NCBI RefSeq assembly: GCF_008831285.2
Contig: NC_045149.1
Location: 3,463,500 to 3,527,499 of the forward strand
Source of the DNA: Nymphaea colorata
Taxonomy: Eukaryota > Streptophyta > Magnoliopsida > Nymphaeales > Nymphaeaceae
Direction: 5' to 3'
DNA length: 64,000 nucleotides
The translations under genes were made by a program, and so were the position numbers. The notes beneath the pieces are model-generated. The model saw only the letters and a list, made by a program, of their open reading frames with translations. It made no database searches and was not told the origin of the DNA. Shown in pieces: positions 1-12,818 of this stretch (position 1 is the stretch's first letter; the number at the start of each line of letters is the position of its first letter).

Positions 1-796
1 GAGATGTTCACAAGTGTTCAACGATTGCCAGAGAGTGCACTGGTGGTGAGATGAAGCAGTGGTGATGAGAGGCTCCACTTATTGGGATAGCCCAATGGCA
101 GGGGCTGGGTTGCTGCCGAGGACTGCTGGCAAAGGTAGTGGAGATCCTACCTGTTGAGTAAGAATTAGCTAGGGTTAGGGTTTACGCACAAGGCTTAAGC
201 AAAAAACCAAAATACGGCATCCGATGCCCATTAATGTGGGAGTTAAGGGTTTTAATACATTTATAAAACATCAAAAGTAATAATGATTAGCAATAATCCA
301 CATGGTTTGACACTTCATTTTAAAAAGTTTAGTCTCACATTAAAGAGAGATGTTCAAAAGCTTATAAAGAGGTTTGTTAAGTGGATAGTTATCTTATTTT
401 CTAGTCTTTTTCCAGTTGTAACCAATACTACTGAGTAAAAACGGGTTGGTCTGTGCCGTGTCATGAGTTATGAGTGGACAGGCCAGGTCAGGCGAATTGG
501 CTCACACTAAACATGGGTTCGATTAAGTTCCAATTCAGATACGAAATGGTAGACTTTGACACATGTTAGACCTGGTTCTCCATCCGCAGGTCTGCCATGT
601 TGGCAGCTCAAGTAGCAGAAGATAGTCGAGTCAAAATGTTGGCTATGTTTAACAGTTAAGCTGGCTGGTGGGCCAAATACCTGCTATAAAATAGGGAGCT
701 TAAGAGTACTTATACAACGCAGTTAAACTTTTTGTAGAATTCAACTTTCAGGAATACAAGTATTTCTTTTGAGGATTGCACTCTTGTTTCTCTTGA

Positions 797-900
797 AGCT
801 GATTAATTCGCTATACTTTATTCATTTAAGTTGAGTTTCAAATAGTTGTCTTTCAACAGCTGATTAATTCGCTATACTTTGTTCATTTAAGTTGAGATTC
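797..900. repeat. Two-copy direct repeat, 61-bp period
   Basis: The block beginning AGCTGATTAATTCGCTATAC occurs at 797 and again at 858 with few differences. It lies between the possible TATA string and the start codon. It may be a local duplication or a remnant of an LTR. Confidence 0.75.
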
Positions 901-1208
901 ATTACTTGTGAAATGGTGTAAATATAATTAAGACATGATTTAGCAATATAACAGTCAAATATTTGATTTTACACCTGAACATGATTTGAAATTGATTTGC
1001 AAATCCAATTTACATCCAAAACCACACTTTCCTTCGCGCGTCCAAGTACAAAGGCATTTACGGAATCCGCCATTTCTATTTATCAGCTTCACCGACTGCC
1101 GATTGAATTCAATCGGCCGTCTGCAGCGTAACTGCGCACCCTACAGTCCAACGAGCGCTATTTTTCGTGCAGGGGGTGGCGGCAGGTTCCCCTGGTCATT
1201 CGGTGGGC

Positions 1209-1212
<4 letters not shown>

Positions 1213-1245
<33 letters not shown>
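1213..1245. repeat. (GA)n microsatellite in the presumed 5' UTR
   Basis: About 16 AG units without interruption, ending 24 bp before the ABCF3 start codon. Confidence 0.9.
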
Positions 1246-1248
<3 letters not shown>

Positions 1249-1269
1249 TCTCAGCTGGGTAGAGAAGTG

Positions 1270-1476
1270 ATGAGCGAGGAAGTTGTGAGTTCTGTGGTCC
1301 ACGATGTGCTTGGACGGAGGGTCCTCGATGTCGACAAACCCATCATCGACTATATTGTCAGCGTCCTCGCGGACGAAGATTTCGACTGCGGTGTCGACGG
1401 AGAGGGTGCCTTCGAGGTCATCGGTGAGCTCCTTGTCGACTCCGGCTGCGTCAGCGACGACTATGAAGGACGATTG
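1270..1476 (+). CDS. ABCF3: ABCF3 exon 1 (residues 1-69)
   Basis: Starts [17 protein letters not shown], as plant ABCF3 proteins do. The ATG at 1270 is preferred to the in-frame GTG at 1267 because it restores the family's N-terminus. It encodes the helical N-terminal region found in GCN20-type proteins. Donor GTATAA, phase 0. Confidence 0.93.
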
Positions 1477-3479
1477 GTATAATCCTCTCATGTTTACTTG
1501 AATTCCCGTTTTCTCAGCCTTACATGAATGCCCTATTTGTTAGCAGGATAGCATTTTAAATGTCGAGTTTGATGTTACGGGTCCTTCATTGAAAAGCGAG
1601 AACATGAAATTGATTGCCGAACTTTTTTTGTTTCCTCCAAGTTACTAATTGTCGTGATAGGGTTCCGGAGACCAGGTTACGATGTCATTCATACGCGTGT
1701 ACATCCTTTTTTTCTTCCTTTCTGTTGGAATCGCTTCCTTGGACTAACATAAGTCCAAAGAAGCTAGACCGTTGGTTTGATTGATTAGCAATTGTTTCTG
1801 AAGTAACTGATACGTCATCTCAAAGCGAAACAATGTTTGCTTATTTTCTTGATGATTTTCTGATTGGAGGTTAGTATGATTTCATCATTGCGGCTGAAAT
1901 TATCTATTCCAAGAACTTATCAATCAGCATCTTTTCAGCCTATACATAAATCTTGAAGGTTTGAGCTTTAGATCATTTATCATCCACTAGAGTGCGCCTC
2001 ATGTCAAGCTTATTTCAACTTTAGGGCGTATATGATGCTGGAAATATCTGAAATACAGATGTGGGACATGATGGCATCATGTGGGGCAGATAGGGATGCT
2101 GACCTGATATTTGGTGAAAATAACAACTCCTGGGGATATATCAATTCCCATTCGGTTAAGATTCCAAAATTCTAAAGTCTGAGTTTCTACCACCAGGGCC
2201 ATTAGGTTGGCTAATGACTATTATAAAAATGTGAGTAGAAGGAAGGTAGGTAGTGAGTTCAAAACCAAGAGTATGATTAAAAAAATAAAAGAATGTTGGA
2301 ATGAAAATACATCGGTTCCTCCATGCTTCCACAAAGTAATATGCTATGGTATTAATGGTTGTTGGGGGCTACTGTGCCTTTACCTTAGAGATGCGTCAGT
2401 TAAGTGTTAGTGGCTTAGTGCAATGTGGTTGTGGCATTTAGCAAAGAATATCACACAAGTGCACTAAGGCAAACAAATAAAAAATAAGACTTTATTAAGG
2501 GCCAAAACGCTTAGCAAAGCACTACACAAAGGGTTGAATATATATATATATATATATATTAGCTTATTAGTGTATATAGCTCAATCTTGGTGAAAAGCAG
2601 GGTTGAAGGCCAAGCTGGGCCCAGCAAGCCTGGTATCTAGTAGGCTTGATGCCCTTCCAGAACATCCAACCACTGGCCCTTCTAGTTGTTGGGTTGGGCT
2701 TGCCCGAGGGTCATACAGATGTCCCAAGCCCCACACCATGCCCAGTATAATGTTGAGATGGCATTGGGCCTGTGTTCAACCTGCAGCTGTATGACCTGCG
2801 TGGTGGGGGAGGGGAGGGGGAGGGAGACAGAATGCACCTGTGGTGCATAGCTGTAAGGTAGACAAATATAATTTTTGGAATATGAATGAATAAACTTTAA
2901 TAAGTTATGAAATTATGAGGCGCATATCAGCGAAACAGAAAAATATAATTCTTAGAATATGATAATGCAGGTCTATTATGATAAGAATCATCCCCTTCTT
3001 CATTGTAATAGTTTCTTCTTTTATCTCTTCAGAACTTGATTCTATTCACCTTTGTCAAGTCTCATCACTTTTTCCCCCTTGATGTTGGGCCTTTCGCTCC
3101 CCTACTCATAGACCAAGTGCTGGGGTCTTCCACATGTTTTGAAGCTCCAGTTGCTAAATGAATGCCCAACAATGTAAAGAATGATTGTCATTGTAGTTGA
3201 ATATGTCATTGCTAGATAATTCATCTCTTGATTACTTCCCTCAGCACAATGACAACTGCTCGTGTTGCTTCTTTCCACTAGATTCAATTGTCAACTATGA
3301 TGAATGCAGTCAACTGCTCATATGCACACTAGACTTGACATTTGATCTGAGTTTTGTGTTCTTACGAGGAAGTGAATAAGTGACTCATAAGTTCATTGGT
3401 TTGGTCTTGTTAACAATTTATTTTTTTGCTTTGATATGTACTTGTCTATAGCTTGTTTCATTTCACTTTTGATATTAAA

Positions 3480-3518
<39 letters not shown>

Positions 3519-6500
3519 TATGTATTACATATGCATGTATGTATGTGTGTGTATATCTTTGTGTCTGTGTGTGTACAAGATGCGTTGCATCCATGACTGC
3601 ACCCATGTGATAAAGGCCACAAGTTGATGTGGAGAAGTCTCAAGCTATGTCACCTGAGTGCAGGGTGCGGGTGCCGGCGCGGCACATCTCAAAAAATTTA
3701 GGTGCGGCGGTGCGGCGAGAGTATTTTATTATTATTATTATTATTGTTATTTTATCTTCTTTTATTGTTTTACCTTCAAAGTTCAAAATAAAAAAAATTC
3801 AAATTCAAAGTTTAAAATAAAAAATTTCAAATATAACAAATTTAAGAATAGATAGACTGCATAGTTCACTTTCAGTCATAAATGGACAAATGCACTTGCA
3901 CTTGAATAACACAATTACAGAAGTACACATTAATTTACACAACCTGATTCATATACGAAAATCAGAATTAATTCAGTTAGTCTCCACCCAGTAGTTTTGA
4001 AAGTTTGAGGACCAAGAAAATAAACATTCCAATAAAATCAAGCTGATGTTAAGTAGCTGAATCAGTTTCATTGTTAGGGAAAACTAAAAGAACATACAAC
4101 TTCGCCATTTATTTTAGATTGCATAGTAAATGACAACTAAAAGCAGTTTAAAATTCAGTAACAGGACATCGACAAAATTTTCTAGCATATATTGCAAAGC
4201 ACATCTAGGAGGGGCGAGGAAGACGCGGGTGAGAGACAAGGGGAGAGGTCGACGCGGGTGGTTGACTTTGTTAAAAATAAAAAAAAACCCCAAAACTTGG
4301 ACGAAAATAGACCGACTCGCATTTGATCGCACCCGACTCGGGTCAAACGCGAGTCGGGTGGTAGTCGGAAAAGGACAATTTTAGTCGGGTGCGGTCAGCC
4401 GCACCCGACTCTTGTTTGACCGCTTTGGGTGCGCACCGGAGGCGCACCCGCACCCGCACCGCGTCGACGCGGGTGCAAGGCCAAACAGGGCGCACCCTGG
4501 TGACTTAGGTCTCAAGTTTCTATAGATTTGGTCACTGCTGAGTAACCACATGAGTTCATGTTTATCATGTGGTTTATTTAGTTATCCAAAACAATTACAT
4601 TATTGTAGACATTTGGAGCTATAGTTTATTTATCCTTTGTTATTACCCTTGGTTATTATCTTTTGTTGGATACTACAATGATTTTCTATTCATTTTTCTT
4701 TGAAAATGTATTACATCTTATTCTTGAGCCAACAAGTTGCAATAAATTTGTTATTGACATGTAGGTGTGTAGCAAACTCTCAGACAAATTTGGAAAGCAT
4801 GGGTTAGCAAAAAAAAGGGAAGTTGTAAGAAGTCTTGCAACACCATTGCGAATGTATGATGGGATGGATGTAGATATACTTCCAAAAAAGCAAGCGGAGG
4901 TGCAAGATGGTCCTATTTTATCTGAAAGAGATAAATTAAAAATTGAGAGAAGAAAGAGGAAGGAAGAGCGCCAACGAGAGGTTAGTCTATAGAGAATGTG
5001 TCTCTTTTGATCAGATGCAGTTTGTCGTTTCTTTTATTTTTTGGTTCAGTGCATTGGAGCTTCTTTTTAAAGTAAAAGACAAACCCCAAATTGACAACTT
5101 ACTATTTAATGTTTATTGTTATGATCATGACTTCAGGGACTTATGCAACAAATGGACTTGAAATGTTATAGCTTCTTTATTTCTATGGAGATATAGGAAA
5201 AGCTAACCATTTCTTTTGTTTTTTCATTTGTTAAGCTTTCAAAATAAAGGGTGACAAGATGCTATAGGAAGATGTAAGATTGCAGACCTAACATATTTCT
5301 TGTGGGGGTCTATACATTTTTTGGAAAAACAAGGATTAGAAAAAGAGTTTAACATACATTTATTTTGAATGGAGAGCAGAAAAATAATTTTGAAGAAAGG
5401 TTTTGAGAGATAAATATTTGAAAAAGACTATCAAATTATAAGTACTTTTAAAATAAGGAAAATAACATAATTTGGGAAGGGGTACATACTTTGTCCTTTC
5501 TCTTTCCCTCTCATTATTCTGGGCATGACAACCATATGCATAAATTTTTCATGCATTAAAGCAATGGAAGCTCAAGTGATGATTGTCTAGTTTGTTCTTG
5601 ATTGATTTTTTAATTTTCATCTTTTCATTATTTTTTTTATTTTTTATCATTTATAATAACAAACTTAAGTGAGGGTATATGGTTTCTTTTTCTCTCTCTC
5701 TTGAATTTGTTTTTGTTCTTGGTCTGTGTCAAATATCAATGACTTGAAGCACTTTTCTCTTTTAAGAAGCATAGAGAGGTTGAGCATGACATGTTGCACT
5801 GCATTGAAGTATTGTCTAAGTGATTATAATGAACAATATGTTGTCCATATTTTGACCAACAACGATGATAGTTGTTATGATAATATGGGGAGAGATACAA
5901 TGGTTCGATGCAGGACAACCTTGCATCCCAGTATTAGAAAAATGGTCTTTATGTTATCTACTTTTCGTATGCTATTTAATTATCACTTTCAATAGTATTT
6001 AGTATTTACTATTTGTTGACGGGTTTTGTTGTTCGGGTCCGGATCCGTACCCGATCCGGTTTGTCCTAATTAGGACTACTTATACCTCTGTAAACCCTAA
6101 TCTTTGTGTTAATGAAGTGTTGAAGAGAGAGAGTGTCTGGAGGCTAGTGGGCACCAGACCTCCTCACCCGTGGTTTTTCTTCCCTCGAGTTGAGGGTTTT
6201 CCACGTTACATCTGTGTGCTTTCTTCTACTCTCGTGCACATTTTGTTTCTACATGGTATCAGAGCCGTCGGACTTGGAGAAAACAAAATCTGTTTTTTTT
6301 TCTATGGTTGTGAAGTTCCAACCCTGACTGCCGCCGCCGCTACCACCGTCGCCGTCGCTACCACCACTGCCGCCGCTGCCCTTGCTGCGCCGCCGCTGTC
6401 GCCGCACCGTGACCGTGACCACCGCCGCTGTCGCCGCACCGTGGCCGCGTGACTGCCTCCGTCGCTGCCCCGCCGTGGCTGTGACCACCGTGGCTGTGAC

Positions 6501-9500
6501 CGCTGCTGCGTCGCTGGTGTCGTGACTGCCGACGCCAACGTCTCTACTGACGCCTCTGTCGACGCCGACGTCCGACCACCGACGCCGACGTCCGACGCTG
6601 TCGCCTCTTCTCGGTGCGCGCTGCCAAGCGCCGCCCTCTGCTTCCGCCGCGTCCTGTTGCTTCCGCTGCTCCCGCCGCTTCCGCCGTTGATCCCCGACTG
6701 CGTCATCTCACCTCTTCTCTAGGTTACTGCTGCTGTGTGTGTTCTTTGGCAGCCACTTCTACCTGGTGATCATGGCTGACTCGTCTTCTTCTTCAGTCAA
6801 CACTACTCTACCTGATGTTGTGTCTGCGCGGACTGATCATGTACCGGTTCAGGTTACCACCATTCAACTTACCAAGGAGAACTATTCCCGATGGTCTGCT
6901 GCGATTACCATGGGGATTGCTGGGCGAGGACGCAATGCCTATGTGAATGGGAGAAAGGTTGAACCTGCTGCAGATAGTCTGGCTTGGGATACATGGTTTC
7001 TTGAAGACAACCAGGTCAAAACCTGGATTGTCAATTCAGTGTCCCCGGATATCCAACCTCTCATTCTTCGTAAGAAGACTGCAAGGGATATGTGGATTAT
7101 TTTGGAGTAGATGTATGGCCAAAAGAAAAGGAAAGTTCGTGTGTATCAACTTATGAAGGATGTGTATTCCGTGCGACAAGGTGCTCTCTCGGTTGCAGAC
7201 TTTTATGCAGCATTAAAATCTAAGTGGGAGGACCTTGACTATCACTCTGATATTCCATGGAGGTGTCCTCACGACCAGATGCAGTACATGACTGATAAAT
7301 GGGAAAACAGGGTATTCCTTTTCTTATCCGGACTGAATGATGACTTTGAAAATATAAGGAGTCAGATTCTTAACTCTGACGAATCATTTAGTATTGAAGA
7401 TGTCTATTCCCGTGTTGAAGCTGAAGAACAGAGAAGGCTGCTCTCTAGTGGACGAAAGGGGGAAGAACAGTCTGCCTATGTTAGTCGTGCCCCTGTGGGA
7501 ACTCCTCGTTCTTCCCGAAAATGTACACATTGCAAAAAACTTGGTCATACTAGGGATTTTTGTTGGGACCTGTATCCAGAGAAGAAGGATAGTAGGGGGA
7601 GGTCTTCGAGTGGGAAGAAGCCTGTATCGTCTGCAACAAGTCTGAGTGATGGGAAAGGTTCTATTTCTGCAGAGCAGATTCGTGAGCTACGAGCATATTT
7701 GAGCAAGATTGATGTTGGTCAGGCAGATACACCAGATGAGGTGAAGATCAATCAGGCATTGGCTGTTTCAGGGGGAGAAGGTACTTCTTATATGGGTGAA
7801 TGGATTGTTGACAGCGGTGCCACTCATCACATGACTGGCAACCCCAAGCTTTTCCATGACTACAAGCTATCCTCGGGAAAGGAACGTGTGTCCCTTGCCG
7901 ATGGTTCCTTTACTTCTGTGGCAGGGAAAGGGAGTCTTTCCTTGTTAAATAATTTTTTAGTTCATGATGCCTTACATGTTCCTCATCTTCCCTTAAATTT
8001 GTTATCTGGTAGTAAGATTACCAAGGAACTGAAGTGTGAGCTTATATTTTCTGAAAAACGTTGTGTTTTGCAGGACTTGGTGACAGGGAAGAGGATTGGG
8101 ATTGGTTTGGTGTCTGATGGGCTGTATCGGCTTCCTATACGTGTTGTCACAGCTCTTATGTCAGCAGTCAGCAGAACAGAGAAGAAGGAGGAAGAGTGTC
8201 GTCAGTTATTTTTGTTTTGGCATGAACGCCTTGGTCATCTCCCATTTGGGATTTTGAAACATTTGTTCCCTGAACTATGTTCTAGTTTAAACATTTCCAT
8301 GTTATCATGTGATGTGTGTCAGTTTGCGAAGCATGTTAGAGCTTCTTATCCAATTTCAAATAGTCGTTCTAATAAAGCTTTCTCCTTGGTTCATTCTGAT
8401 GTGTGGGGGCCTTCGGGCATTCATTCTCGTGGTGGTTTTCAATACTTTATAACTTTTATAGATGATTATTCAAGGTGTACCTTTGTGTATTTGTTGAAAG
8501 ATCGTAGTGAGGTGCCTCACATTATTGAAACTTTCATCCTCCTAGTGGAGAACCAGTATGGAAATTCTGTCAAGACTTTTCGGTCTGATAATGCTCGTGA
8601 ATATCTGTGTCTCACTGTTGAAGAATTCTTTCGAAAGAGGGGGATTGTTCATGAGACATCCTGTAGTTATACCCCCCCTCAAAATGGGGTTGCTGAGAGG
8701 AAAAATCGTCAGTTGCTCAATGTCACCCGAGCCATACTGTTCCAAAGAAATCTCCCAAAATACTATTGGGGTGATGCAATCCTTACTAGTGTCTACTTGA
8801 TTAATCGCATGCCTAGTCGTGTGCTAAAGGGTCGTACTCCCTACTCTATGCTTCCAGGGAGTAGTCAACCTTTTCATCTTCCTCCTCGAGTCTTTGGATG
8901 TGTGTGTTTCATACATAACCACAGCCCCAATGTGAAAAAACTTGATCCCAAATCTATTAAGGGCATCTTTCTTGGGTATTCTTCCACTCAAAAAGGTTAT
9001 AAATGTCTAGATCCCACCACTGGTCGTCTTCACATTACCAAAGATGTCACATTCTTGGAACATGTCTCCTATTTTGGTGAGAATTCTCTTCAGGGGGAGA
9101 AATTAATGTCTAAGGAAGAGTATTCTCCCACATAGGAAATTCAGTTTACAGACTTTATGGATTACAGGCGTGAAGAGAATCCTGTTGCCAAGGTGCTTGG
9201 CAAAGATGAAGAGGGGACGACTACTGATGTACATGAACAGGAGAAGGAGGGAGAGCATCCTATGGTGACAGAACAAGAGGGTAATCGTATGTTTGGGCAG
9301 GTGTATTCCAGGAGAAGAGCTTGTACTGACAAGGTGATTGATGATGAGGAGGTTACACCGAATCCCAATCCTACTTCTTCCTTGGATGATCCAAGTCGTG
9401 TTCAGAAGCAAGATGTTGGAAGAGAAATTCAGACTGGAAAAGAAAAGGAGGATCTTCCTATTGCCTTGAGAAAGGGGGTCAGGTCATGTACCCAGCACCC

Positions 9501-12500
9501 TATTGGTAACTTCGTATCTTACTCTAGATTGAGCACTGACTATAAATGTTTTGTATCCTCCTTGGCTGTGGTTGTGATTTCCAGGAATGCTACAGAGGCT
9601 CAGGGTGACACTAAGTGGTCTCATGCAATGAAAGAAGAGATGGAAGCTTTAGACAGAAATCAGACATGGGAGGTGGTTGATATTCCTGAAGCAGCCCACT
9701 TGGTTGGGTCGAAGTGGGTCTACACTGTTAAGTACAAACCAGATGGGAACATTGAGAGGTACAAAGCACGATTGGTGGCCAAGGGGTTCAGTCAGAAATA
9801 TGGGATCGACTACTTAGAGACGTTTGCTCCTGTTGCAAAGATGAAGACTGTTAGAGTTATTATTTCATTGGCGGTGCTGAAGGGTTGGGAGATGTGCCAA
9901 CTTGATGTGAAAAATGCCTTTCTCAATGGAGATCTCGAAGAGGAAGTGTACATGTGCATGCCACCAGGTTTTGAGAAGCCTGGAAAATGCTGTAAATTGA
10001 AGAAAGCTTTGTATGGGCTGAAACAGTCTCCCCGAGCATGGTTTGAACGGCTCAGACTTGTTATGAAGAAACATGACTACAAACAAGGAAATGGAGATCA
10101 TACCCTGTTTGTAAAGAGAAGAGAGAGTAAAGTTACTCTACTATTAGTTTATGTTGATGATATGATTGTTACAGGTGATGATAAGGAAGAGATAGCAAGA
10201 TTAAAGGGTTTACTATCTACTGAATTCGATCTAAAAGATCTTGGTAAGCTAAAGTATTTTCTGGGTATTGAAATTGCTAGATCAGGTACAACTCTTGTAC
10301 TTAGTCAAAGGAAGTATACCCTGGATCTACTAAAGGAGACAGGAAAACTGAGATGCAGACCAGCCTCTACTCCTATAGATGCTGGGCATAAACTTGGTAG
10401 CAAAGATGGAGAACTATTGTGTGAAGAAGCTAAAGGGAGATATCAACGTCTAGTTGGCAAACTGATTTATCTCACTCTGACTAGACCTGATATCACATTT
10501 GCTGTAAATGTGATGAGCCAGTTCATGCATGCACCTACAGATATGCACTTGAAGGCTGTAGATAGAATTTTGTGCTACTTGAAGAAGAATCCCGGAAAGG
10601 GACTTCTATATGTGCAACAAAGATCTATTGAAGTTGAAGGGTATTCTGATGCAGACTGGGCAGGCTGTGTTGACACCAGAAGATCTACTTCAGGATACTG
10701 CGTCTACTTGGGGGGAAATTTAGTTGTTTGGAGAAGCAAGAGACAAGATGTGTGTTCCCGCTCGAGTGCAGAGGCTGAATATAGGGCTGTGGCTACTGGG
10801 GTATCAGAATTGTTATGGCTGAAGATCTTACTGACAGATATTGGAATAGAGATTGAAGGGCCTATGAGGATGTATTGTGATAACAAGCCTGCAATTAACT
10901 TGGCTAACAATCCGGTTCTTCATGATCGAACAAAGCATGTGGAGATCGACCGTCACTTCATCAGAGAAAGAATTGATGCTAAGGAATTAACGCTACCATA
11001 CATGAAGTCTGAAGACCAAACTGCTGATGTCCTAACCAAGGCCTTAAGTGTAACTCCATTTGAGAGAAATGTATCCAAGTTGGGCATGTTTGATATGTAT
11101 GCCCAACTTGAGGGGGAGTGTTGACGGGTTTTGTTGTTCGGGTCCGAATCCGTACCCGATCCGGTTTGTCCTAATTAGGACTACTTATACCTCTGTAAAC
11201 CCTAATCTTTGTGTTAATAAAGTGTTGAAGAGAGAGAGTGTCTGGAGGCTAGTGGGCACCAGACCTCCTCACCCGTGGTTTTTCTTCCCTCGAGTTGAGG
11301 GTTTTCCACGTTACATCTGTGTGCTTTCTTCTACTCTCGTGCACATTTTGTTTCTACACTATTCACTTTCCATTTTGTTATTTAGATTTGCAGTGGAGTA
11401 GGCTTAGGATTGATTGCCCAAAACTAAAGAAGTTTGTAATTAGAATCCTCAGCCGTACATGTACTGCCGCTAGATGTGAAAGAAATTGGAATATATTCCA
11501 GCACATCTACATGAAAGACTGAATGACTTTGTCTTTGTTCGATATAATATGAAGTTGAGAGAAAGGTAAATTAAATACATTTGTTATGCAAAATTACAAA
11601 TTATAATATATATTTTAAGAATTTGTTAATTTTTTCTCTTATTGAACTTTAGACAATTATAAGCAACATTTGCAAGGAAGCATCACATTCAGTTTTATCC
11701 CATCAACCTAGCAATTTTGATGTATTATATTCTTGTGTTGAAGAAGGGCCATCCCCATACATGATGAGGATAATTTTGGATTTCTAAACATAAGGAGAGG
11801 AAGAGCTTGTTGAAGAATGGCAGCCATGGAATGTTGGTGAGGACATTCCATCTGAAGAAGGCATTGAAACAATTAATGGCAAAAAGGAGCATGAAGATGA
11901 GGATAAAGATGAAGATCATATTGATGTTGATGACTATCATTGAATGATGATAATTATATGTTATGAACTTGTGATATAATCTAAGATTCTAAAGCACTTT
12001 AAAGTCTCGTGTGATGAGTTTTTTTTATATGGAATATATATTTCTCAATTTTTTCTATTTTTTATTTTTTTGAACTAAAGAATTAATTTTACGATATGCA
12101 ACATTTCATTTACAATATATTATGATACGGCGTATAGGTCGGCTAGATCAATATGCATTACGATACACCAGTGATAACATTGGCAAACATGGTCGCTTTG
12201 GATGCCCCTCCTTTGAGAAGGGGTTATAGAGCACCTAGCGAGTTGTGCTAAGGACATAAGTCCAGTGATATTATCCTTTTGCTTTTGATTTGTTATGTGC
12301 ACATTGACAATTCCCTATACAGTAAGCTTTACGAAAAAGCTTCTCAGCGCAAAAGGATTTGCACACTGCTGACCACAACAGATATCTTCGTAATGAGCTA
12401 GTAGGTATGCATGTCAAGATTTCTTGAGATGACTTTGATGAGCAAGGTTTTGGAGAAGAACTTGTTAGTTACATGCAACCAACTCTTCCCAGTGAGAACA

Positions 12501-12772
12501 TGTCATATGTGGCTCAATGCAGAGTTATTTAGCAGCATAAATGGAGATTGCTCTTCCTCTTTTGGAAAATAACAATCTCGGTGTCACAGCGTCACTATTG
12601 ATTATAAGGTCTTAGAGATTTGGCATTGAAAGGTTGGTTACCTATGGGAAATTTTCTATGATTTTTTGGTTATTTATTTCTCAAGTTGAAAAAATAAGAT
12701 GAATCTATGTAATTATGCTTTATTCCAGCTATTGACCTTTTTGGTAATACTTCTGCTCCATCAAAAGAGAGA

Positions 12773-12818
<46 letters not shown>

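Larger units (their letters stand above)
1..1269 (+). other. Upstream region and 5' UTR of the ABCF3 gene
   Basis: No coding region is recognisable here. A TATAAAATA string lies at 685-693, about 580 bp before the start codon, and could be a TATA box, but nothing in the sequence fixes the transcription start. A direct repeat of about 43 bp with a 61-bp period occupies 797-900. A (GA)n microsatellite at 1213-1245 sits 24 bp before the start codon, in the position expected for the 5' leader. GA-rich leaders are common in plant genes; a regulatory role here is only a guess. Confidence 0.5.
6014..11358 (+). mobile_element. Ty1/copia LTR retrotransposon RLC1, complete structure
   Basis: A 5345-bp element with two 240-bp LTRs that differ at only two positions and a 5-bp target duplication CTATT (6009-6013 and 11359-11363). 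The primer-binding site TGGTATCAGAGCC follows the 5' LTR and a purine tract precedes the 3' LTR. It sits inside a hAT transposase relic within intron 2 of ABCF3, in the same orientation as the gene. The near-identical LTRs show recent insertion, but its polyprotein has two in-frame TAG codons. Confidence 0.97.

Noticed and set aside
685-693. TATAAAATA as the definite ABCF3 TATA box
   Set aside because: It is about 580 bp from the start codon in AT-rich sequence. Without transcript data it cannot be separated from chance, so it is only mentioned in the upstream entry.
1141-1491. Minus-strand frame overlapping ABCF3 exon 1
   Set aside because: Shadow of exon 1 and of the GA repeat (Ser-Leu run); the plus-strand frame is conserved in plants.
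6302-6706. Minus-strand frame of 134 codons rich in Gly, Ala, Ser and Thr
   Set aside because: It lies in the GC-rich triplet leader of RLC1, where every frame is open; low complexity, no domain.
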